Part shown: positions 8,210 through 12,887 of the stretch, in pieces | Layout of the letters: each line of letters opens with the position of its first letter | Position numbering within the stretch: the first letter of the stretch is position 1 | Source: Pseudomonadota bacterium | GTDB taxonomy: Bacteria > Pseudomonadota > Alphaproteobacteria > Rhizobiales > Methylopilaceae | Length of the DNA stretch: 12,887 nucleotides | Assembly: GCA_023430145.1 (NCBI GenBank) | Contig: JAEZCD010000163.1 | Coordinates: forward strand, 1-12,887 | Reading direction: 5' to 3' | Position numbers and translations under genes: made by a program | Notes under the pieces: model-generated | The model's database searches: none | Told to the model about the DNA's origin: nothing | Seen by the model: only the letters and a program-made list of their open reading frames with translations

Positions 8210-9135
8210 GCCGCAACGGGCAACGCCACTTTCTCGACATCGCGGACCTCTCGGCGCCCGCCCTGCGCAACATTATCGAGGCGAGCCGCGGCATGAAGGC
8301 GATGCGGCGGCAGCCCGGCTGCCCCAAGCCGCTCGAGGGACGCACCGTCGCCATGGTGTTCGAGCAGCCGAGCCTGCGCACGCGCGTGTCGTTCGATGTC
8401 GCCATCCGCGACCTCGGCGGTACGCCGCTGATGCTGACCGGGCAGGAGATCGAGCTCGGCGAGCGCGAGGCGATCGCCGACACCGCCCGCGTGCTGTCGC
8501 GCTATGTCGACGCGATCATGATTCGCATGCTCAAGCACGATGCCCTGCTGGAACTCGCGGAATACGCCACCGTGCCGGTGATCAACGGGCTGACGAAGAG
8601 CTCGCACCCCTGCCAGGTCATGGCCGACGTCCTCACCTTCGAGGAGCACCGCGGCGGCATCGAGGGCCGCACGGTCGCCTGGACCGGCGACAGCAACAAC
8701 GTGCTCGCCTCCTGGATGCAGGCGGCCGCGCGCTTCCACTTCACGCTCAAGGTGGCGACCCCCGAGGAGCTGGCGCCGCCGAAGAAGGTCGTCGAGAAGA
8801 GCCGGCGCGAGGGCGCGGCGATCGAGCTGTCGAACGATCCCTACGCCGCCGTCGAGGGCGCCGACTGCGTCGTCGCCGATGCCTGGGTCTCGCTCGGGGA
8901 CCGCGACGGCGAGCGCCGGCACAACCTCCTGCGTCCGTTCCAGGTCGACAGCCGGCTGATGGCGGCGGCGGCGCCGGGCGCCATCTTCATGCACTGCCTG
9001 CCGGCGCATCGCGGCGAGGAAGTCACCGACGAGGTGATCGACGGCCCGCAGTCGGTGGTGTTCGACGAGGCCGAGAACCGCCTGCATGCCCAGAAGGGCA
9101 TTCTCGCCTGGTGCTTCGACGCGGTGGGTGCATGA
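8206..9135 (+). CDS. argF: Ornithine carbamoyltransferase
   Basis: Makes citrulline from ornithine and carbamoyl phosphate; a cytoplasmic trimer in arginine synthesis. The 309 residues include the carbamoyl-phosphate loop SLRTR (56-60), SSHPCQ, GDSNNV, the ornithine loop SLG (229-231, usually SMG) and HCLPAHRGEEVTDEV with the active-site Cys264. The usual first motif is STRTR, so a Leu replaces a Thr that contacts the phosphate. HCLPAHRG, rather than the HCLP variant of acetylornithine carbamoyltransferases, and the argD neighbour support OTCase. AAGGGAG lies 7 bases before the ATG. The start overlaps argD and the stop overlaps hslO, each by 4 bases. Confidence 0.95.
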   Translation: MSRNGQRHFLDIADLSAPALRNIIEASRGMKAMRRQPGCPKPLEGRTVAMVFEQPSLRTRVSFDVAIRDLGGTPLMLTGQEIELGEREAIADTARVLSRYVDAIMIRMLKHDALLELAEYATVPVINGLTKSSHPCQVMADVLTFEEHRGGIEGRTVAWTGDSNNVLASWMQAAARFHFTLKVATPEELAPPKKVVEKSRREGAAIELSNDPYAAVEGADCVVADAWVSLGDRDGERRHNLLRPFQVDSRLMAAAAPGAIFMHCLPAHRGEEVTDEVIDGPQSVVFDEAENRLHAQKGILAWCFDAVGA

Positions 9136-10112
9136 CGGAAAGCCCGGCCGGCGGGGCGGAGACTGACGACCGCGTACTGCCCTTCACCGTCCCGACGCTC
9201 GAGCTGCGCGGCCGCATCGCCCGGCTCGGCCCGTCGATCGACCGGCTGCTCGGCCGGCACGCCTATCCGCCGCAGGTCGCCCGCGTGCTCGGCGAGGCGG
9301 CGGTGCTGACCGTGCTGCTCGGCACGGCGCTGAAGTTCGCCGGCCGCTTCCAGCTGCAGACCAAGACCGACGGCCCGATCGACATGATCGTCGTCGACTT
9401 CGAGGCGCCGGACCGCATGCGCGCCTATGCCCGCTTCGACGCTGGACGGGTCGAGGAGGCGGGGTCGATCGGCGACACCGGCCGGCTGATCGGCAGCGGC
9501 CATCTCGCGCTGACCATCGACCAGGGCGCCGACATGGCCCGCTACCAGGGCGTCGTCGAGGTGTCCGGCACCTCGCTCGAGGACGCCGCGCACCAGTATT
9601 TCCGCCAATCCGAGCAGATCCCGACCCGCGTCCGGCTCGCCGTCGCCGAGCAGCTGCGGGTCGACGGCGGGCTTCAGCGGCGCTGGCGGGCCGGCGGCAT
9701 CCTCGTGCAGTTCCTGCCGGAGTCCGAGGAGCGGGCGCGGCTCGCTGACCTCGCCCCCGGCGACGCGCCGGAGGGATTCGCCGGCGACGAGCGGAGCGAG
9801 GACGACGCCTGGGTCGAGGCGCAGAGCCTCGTCGCCACGGTCGCCGACGACGAGCTGACCGACCCGACGCTGAGCCCGGAGCGGCTGCTGATCCGGCTCT
9901 TCAACCGGCACGAGGTGCGCGTCTTCCCGGCCGAGCCGGTGCGCGAGGCCTGCCGCTGCTCGCGCGAGCGCATCTTCTCCATGCTGCGCAGTTTTACGCC
10001 CGAGGAGCGGCGCGACATGATTGCCGACGACGGCTCGATCACGGTGACCTGCGAGTTCTGCAATACCTCTTACGCCTTCGAGCCGTCCGAGCTCGAGGAG
10101 GCGGCGGAGTAA
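9132..10112 (+). CDS. hslO: Hsp33 redox-regulated molecular chaperone
   Basis: A cytoplasmic holdase chaperone switched on by oxidation and unfolding when its four zinc-binding cysteines form disulfides. The 326 residues end with the diagnostic zinc site CxC at Cys274 and Cys276 (CRCSRERI) and CxxC at Cys307 and Cys310 (CEFC). The N-terminal part has the Hsp33 core, including LLGTALKFAGRFQLQTKTDG and the region GSGHLALTIDQG. ATG at 9132 overlaps the argF stop as ATGA; the upstream in-frame start at 9111 would lie inside argF and adds seven unrelated residues. It has no strong ribosome site of its own and probably relies on coupling to argF. An argF-hslO pairing is common in Hyphomicrobiales. 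The acidic linker (about 215-235) is of ordinary length. Confidence 0.96.
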   Translation: MTESPAGGAETDDRVLPFTVPTLELRGRIARLGPSIDRLLGRHAYPPQVARVLGEAAVLTVLLGTALKFAGRFQLQTKTDGPIDMIVVDFEAPDRMRAYARFDAGRVEEAGSIGDTGRLIGSGHLALTIDQGADMARYQGVVEVSGTSLEDAAHQYFRQSEQIPTRVRLAVAEQLRVDGGLQRRWRAGGILVQFLPESEERARLADLAPGDAPEGFAGDERSEDDAWVEAQSLVATVADDELTDPTLSPERLLIRLFNRHEVRVFPAEPVREACRCSRERIFSMLRSFTPEERRDMIADDGSITVTCEFCNTSYAFEPSELEEAAE

Positions 10113-10120
10113 GCTCCAGC

Positions 10121-10209
10121 CGTCATTGCGAGGAGCGCCGCGACGAAGCAATCCAGCTTTCGGGGGCTGCAGAAGGAAGCTGGATTGCTTCGCTTTGCTC
10201 GCAATGACG
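10121..10209. repeat. Palindromic intergenic repeat, copy 1
   Basis: Starts CGTCATTGCGAGGAGCG and ends with the inverse, CTCGCAATGACG. The inner arms GAAGCAATCCAGCTT and AAGCTGGATTGCTTC surround a short variable centre. This long hairpin is a common intergenic repeat in Bradyrhizobium-like and related genomes. It lies 9 bases after hslO. Confidence 0.92.
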
Positions 10210-10234
10210 CGGAGATATCGTCCCGAGGCCTCTC

Positions 10235-10322
10235 CGTTATTGCGAGGAGCGCAGCGACGAAGCAATCCAGCTCTTCGCGGCCGTGAAGGAAGCTGGATTG
10301 CTTCGCTGCGCTCGCAATGACG
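10235..10322. repeat. Palindromic intergenic repeat, copy 2
   Basis: A second copy in the same orientation, 25 bases after the first. It begins CGTTATTGCGAGGAGCG, a C-to-T change in the outer arm, with a different centre around CTTCGCGGCCGTG. Both copies are followed by CGCGGAG. It ends 8 bases before the metZ stop, so the pair fills the gap between the convergent genes hslO and metZ and may help end transcription from both sides. Confidence 0.92.
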
Positions 10323-10329
10323 CGGAGCC

Positions 10330-11529
10330 TCACGCCACCGCGAGCGCGCGAGAAAGATCGTCGGCGAGGTCGGCGGCGTCCTCGAGCCCGACCGAGAGGC
10401 GGAGCGTGCCGTCGCCGATGCCGAGCTCGGCGCGGGCCTCGGGCGTCAGCCGCTGGTGCGTCGTCGTCGCCGGGTGCGTGAGGATGCTTTTGGCATCGCC
10501 GAGATTGTTGGAAATCTTGACGATCCCGAGCGCGTTGCCGAAACGGAACGCCGCCTCCTTGCCGCCGGCCATGTCGAAGGCGACGAGCGTGCCGCCCGCC
10601 CCGCTCATCTGCTTCTTCGCCAGCTCGGCCTGCGGATGGTCGGCGCGGCCCGGATAGAGCACGCGCGACACTTTTTCCTGCCCGGCAAGGAAGTCGGCCA
10701 GCGTGGCCGCCGTCGCGCATTCGCGCTCGACGCGGATGGCGAGCGTCTCGAGGCCCTTCAGCAGCACCCAGGCATTGAAGGGCGACAGCGACGGCCCGGT
10801 CTGCCGCAAGAAGGTGTGCACGTGGTCGGCGATGAATTTCTCGCTCGACAGGATGATGCCGCCGAGCACGCGGCCCTGGCCGTCGATGTGCTTGGTCGCC
10901 GAGTAGACGACCACGTCGGCGCCGAGCGTCAGCGGTTTTTGCAGGATCGGCGTCGCGAACACGTTGTCGACGACCACACGCGCCCCGGCATCGTGCGCGA
11001 TCTCGGCGATGGCGGCGATGTCGTAGACGTCGAGCGTCGGATTGGTCGGCGTCTCGAGGAAGAACACCTTCGTCTGCGGCCGCACCGCCTTCTTCCATTG
11101 CTCGAGGTCGGCGCCGTCGACAAGGGTCGAGGGGATGCCGAAGCGCGGCAAGAGATCCTCCACGACGTAGCGGCAGGAGCCGAACAGCGCCTTCGCGGCC
11201 ACCACATGGTCGCCGGCCTTCAGCTGGCTCAGCATGGTCGCCGTCACCGCCGCCATGCCGCTGGCGGTGGCGCGCGCCGCCTCGGCGCCTTCGAGAGCGA
11301 TCATGCGCTGCTCGAACATGGAGACGGTCGGATTGGAGAAGCGGCTGTAGATGTAGCCGTCCTCTTTCCCGGCGAAGCGCGCCTCGCAGGCCTCCATCGA
11401 CTCGTAGGCGAAGCCGGAGGTGACGTAGACCGCCTCCGACATCTCGCCGAACGGGCTGCGCAGCGCGCCCTCGTGCACGAGGCGGGTGGCGGGCTTGAGA
11501 TCGCGGTCGACGGGCAGGGGGGTAGGCAC
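10330..11529 (-). CDS. metZ: O-succinylhomoserine sulfhydrylase
   Basis: A PLP enzyme of the Cys/Met metabolism family that forms homocysteine from O-succinylhomoserine and sulfide in methionine synthesis. The 399 residues carry SRFSNPTVSMFEQR near the N-terminus, ATASGMAAV, FLETPTNPTLDVYD, VVDNVFATP, the PLP Lys213 in YSATKHIDGQGR, and LTHPATTTHQRL near the end. YIYSRFSNPT and the length fit MetZ rather than cystathionine synthase; O-acetylhomoserine sulfhydrylase is a close alternative. The start is GTG at 11529, with GAGGAG at 11543-11538 upstream. A SAM-II riboswitch and a good promoter precede it, so methionine-responsive control is expected. Confidence 0.95.
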   Translation of the reverse strand: MPTPLPVDRDLKPATRLVHEGALRSPFGEMSEAVYVTSGFAYESMEACEARFAGKEDGYIYSRFSNPTVSMFEQRMIALEGAEAARATASGMAAVTATMLSQLKAGDHVVAAKALFGSCRYVVEDLLPRFGIPSTLVDGADLEQWKKAVRPQTKVFFLETPTNPTLDVYDIAAIAEIAHDAGARVVVDNVFATPILQKPLTLGADVVVYSATKHIDGQGRVLGGIILSSEKFIADHVHTFLRQTGPSLSPFNAWVLLKGLETLAIRVERECATAATLADFLAGQEKVSRVLYPGRADHPQAELAKKQMSGAGGTLVAFDMAGGKEAAFRFGNALGIVKISNNLGDAKSILTHPATTTHQRLTPEARAELGIGDGTLRLSVGLEDAADLADDLSRALAVA

Positions 11530-11537
11530 GGCAGGCG

Positions 11538-11579
11538 CTCCTCGGACGGAATAACCCGGCCGGGGTCGCCCGTCCGGGT
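11538..11579 (-). promoter_or_regulatory. Possible expression platform between SAM-II aptamer and metZ
   Basis: Two mutually exclusive hairpins can form on the minus-strand RNA. One uses ACCCGG/CCGGGT (11579-11574 with 11559-11554), with a smaller CGGG-rich stem inside. The other pairs GGACGG (11575-11570) with CCGTCC (11549-11544), directly abutting the ribosome site GAGGAG (11543-11538). Neither has a strong U-tract. If they switch with ligand binding, control would be at translation start. This is inferred from the pairing alone. Confidence 0.4.
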
Positions 11580-11587
11580 CGCGCCTC

Positions 11588-11645
11588 GGCCCTTTAGCGA
11601 GTTGTTTAACGTGGCTGCAAGCCGGCCGGCCAAATCACCACGAAC
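11588..11645 (-). ncRNA. SAM-II riboswitch
   Basis: The minus strand carries the SAM-II (metA motif) layout. A P1 stem CGTGG/CCACG (11642-11638 with 11614-11610) closes a loop beginning TGATTTG and ending CTTGCAG. The single-stranded 3' part TTAAACAACTCGCTAAAGGG then forms the H-type pseudoknot. TGATTTG, TTGCAG, TTAAAC and GCTAAAGG match the conserved positions of the class. It lies about 60 bases before metZ, a gene known to carry this riboswitch in alphaproteobacteria. S-adenosylmethionine binding should lower metZ expression. Confidence 0.93.
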
Positions 11646-11654
11646 GCGAGCGGT

Positions 11655-11683
11655 GCCTTAGACCCGAGGCGGCTTGGCGTCAA
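11655..11683 (-). promoter_or_regulatory. metZ promoter
   Basis: On the minus strand, TTGACG (11683-11678), 17 bases, then TAAGGC (11660-11655). Transcription would start near 11648, right at the 5' edge of the SAM-II aptamer, which supports both calls. Confidence 0.75.
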
Positions 11684-11729
11684 CTCGGCGCTCGCGTAAA
11701 GCACGGGCTCGGAACGGGGATCGACATCC

Positions 11730-12887
11730 TTGGCTTTGCAAGACTTGGCCCTCGGCGAGGGCATCCTGCCGGTGCAGGCGATCGCCCGGCTCGTCGAGGC
11801 GGGGATCGTCGACCCGGCGCTGCCGCTGGCCGAGTTCCAGATTCAGCCCGCGAGCCTCGACCTGCGGCTCGGCGAGATCGCCTACCGCGTCCGCGCCAGC
11901 TTCCTGCCCGGGCCGGATCGCACCGTCGCCGAGCGCCTCGAGGACCTCGTCCTGCACCGCATCCCGCTCGACGGCGGCGCGGTGCTGGAGACCGGCTGCG
12001 TCTACATCGTGCCGCTCGTCGAGCGCCTGAAGCTGCCCCCGGGCATCTCGGCACTGACCAATCCGAAAAGCTCGACCGGCCGGCTCGACGTCTTCACCCG
12101 CGTCATCGTCGACCGGGCGAGCGGGTTCGATACGGTCGAGGACGGCTATTGCGGGCCGCTCTATGCGGAAATCTCGCCGCGCACCTTCCCGATCCTGGTG
12201 CGCGCCGGCTCGCGGCTGTCGCAGGTGCGCTTCCGGCACGGCCGCGCCGGCCTGACGGATTCCGAACTGCTCGAGCTGCAGGCCAAGGCGCGCCTCGTCG
12301 ACACGGCGACGGCGGATATCGCCGGCGGGATCGCGCTGACGGTCGACCTGCACGGCACCGGCGACGATGTCCCGGTCGGCTGGCGGGCCAAGCGGCATAC
12401 GGGGCTGATCGACGTCGACCGCATCGCCGCCTATGACCCGGCCGAGTTCTGGGACCCGCTGCTGCCGCATCCGGACGGGCTCGTGCTCGATCCGGGCCAA
12501 TTCTACATCCTCGCCTCCCGCGAGGCGATCCAGATCCCGCCCGGCCACGCCGCCGAGATGATGCCGTTCAACCCGCTCGTCGGCGAGTTCCGCGTCCACT
12601 ATGCCGGCTTCTTCGATCCCGGCTTCGGCAACGAGAGCGAGGGCGGCACCGGCTCGCGGGCGGTGCTCGAGGTGCGCAGCCACGAGGTGCCCTTCATCCT
12701 CGGCCACGGGCAGACGGTCGGCCGGCTGCTCTACGAGCGCATGGCCGAGCGGCCGGACATCCTCTACGGCCGCGAGCTAGGCTCGACCTACCAGGCGCAG
12801 CGCCTGAGACTGTCGAAGCAGTTCTTCCTTCCCTCTCCCCTCGGGGGGGGGGGGGGGGGGGGGGGGCCGCCCCCCGCCCGGGGGGGG
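11730..12887 (+). CDS. 2'-deoxycytidine 5'-triphosphate deaminase family protein (3' end not resolved)
   Basis: Rhizobial dCTP-deaminase-like protein, likely converting dCTP to dUTP for thymidylate supply. It has two tandem dUTPase-fold halves. The first holds QPASLDLRLG (39-48), NPKSSTGRLD (111-120) and GYCGPLYAEI (139-148) with the candidate catalytic Glu147. The second holds FNPLVGEFRVHYAGFFDPGF (from 280) and SRAVLEVRSHEVPF. TTG at 11730 is the only start after the in-frame TAA at 11697, apart from a few downstream TTG/GTG codons; GGGGA lies about 9 bases upstream. Family similarity ends at LRLSKQF, residue 365, where a stop is expected, but the frame continues into a palindromic-repeat fragment and a 24-G run, with no stop. 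The bases from 12843 on are probably not real. It is divergent from metZ. Confidence 0.85.
   Translation, partial: MALQDLALGEGILPVQAIARLVEAGIVDPALPLAEFQIQPASLDLRLGEIAYRVRASFLPGPDRTVAERLEDLVLHRIPLDGGAVLETGCVYIVPLVERLKLPPGISALTNPKSSTGRLDVFTRVIVDRASGFDTVEDGYCGPLYAEISPRTFPILVRAGSRLSQVRFRHGRAGLTDSELLELQAKARLVDTATADIAGGIALTVDLHGTGDDVPVGWRAKRHTGLIDVDRIAAYDPAEFWDPLLPHPDGLVLDPGQFYILASREAIQIPPGHAAEMMPFNPLVGEFRVHYAGFFDPGFGNESEGGTGSRAVLEVRSHEVPFILGHGQTVGRLLYERMAERPDILYGRELGSTYQAQRLRLSKQFFLPSPLGGGGGGGGPPPARGG
12843..12887. other. Low-complexity G/C end, probable assembly artefact
   Basis: Twenty-four consecutive G's (12843-12866) are followed by C-runs and seven G's to the window end. The preceding bases CTTCCCTCTCCC (12828-12839) equal the start of the palindromic repeat at 4753-4764. 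The likely explanation is that assembly failed inside another copy of that repeat. Confidence 0.8.

Noticed and set aside
10070..11098. A 342-residue minus-strand frame across the tandem repeats and metZ
   Set aside because: It reads through the palindromic repeats and an alternative frame of metZ; its Arg-rich, repeat-derived sequence is typical of a spurious call.
11592..11620. A promoter-like TTGCAG-17-CTAAAG upstream of metZ on the minus strand
   Set aside because: Both boxes are conserved parts of the SAM-II aptamer; the better promoter lies upstream at 11655-11683.
11658..12707. A 349-residue minus-strand frame opposite the dCTP-deaminase-like gene
   Set aside because: Shadow frame without any domain; the plus strand carries an intact conserved protein that lacks only its stop.

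Overview
The window is GC-rich chromosomal DNA from an alphaproteobacterium of the order Hyphomicrobiales (rhizobia and relatives). The evidence is a gcrA cell-cycle regulator gene, two protein families largely typical of this group (DUF1223 next to acnA, and DUF2794), the ccmA/acnA neighbourhood, a SAM-II riboswitch before metZ, and the palindromic intergenic repeats common in these genomes. It looks like core chromosome. I found no integrase, transposase, CRISPR array, defence module, rRNA or tRNA.

Layout: (1) 1-406, minus strand, 5' part of ccmA, cut by the window edge. (2) 584-4750, plus strand: acnA (aconitase), a secreted DUF1223 protein with a CxxC motif, and a DUF2794 protein. A 266-base gap before the DUF2794 gene holds a nested inverted repeat that could be a structured RNA. 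(3) 4754-4918, a mosaic palindromic repeat and a strong terminator. (4) 4947-6628, minus strand: a Bax inhibitor-1/YbhL-type membrane protein with a long structured leader, then gcrA upstream of it. (5) 6629-6970, the divergent control region between gcrA and argD, with clustered GANTC (CcrM methylation) sites, a near-consensus promoter and a terminator-like hairpin. (6) 6971-10112, plus strand, the tightly packed operon argD-argF-hslO, whose genes overlap by 4 bases. (7) 10121-10322, two tandem palindromic repeats between convergent genes. (8) 10330-11683, minus strand, metZ with its promoter and SAM-II riboswitch. (9) 11730 to the end, plus strand, a two-domain dCTP-deaminase-family gene running into a G homopolymer that looks like an assembly artefact.

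Functional themes are the TCA cycle (acnA), cytochrome c maturation (ccmA), arginine and methionine synthesis (argD, argF, metZ), redox-controlled chaperoning (hslO), cell-cycle control (gcrA) and dNTP metabolism. No wholly new multi-gene system is evident. The less explained material is in the gaps: the GANTC cluster between gcrA and argD, the promoter-plus-hairpin leader of argD, the nested stem-loop at 4098-4233, the 14-bp palindrome and leader before the Bax inhibitor gene, and the alternative pairings between the SAM-II aptamer and the metZ ribosome binding site.
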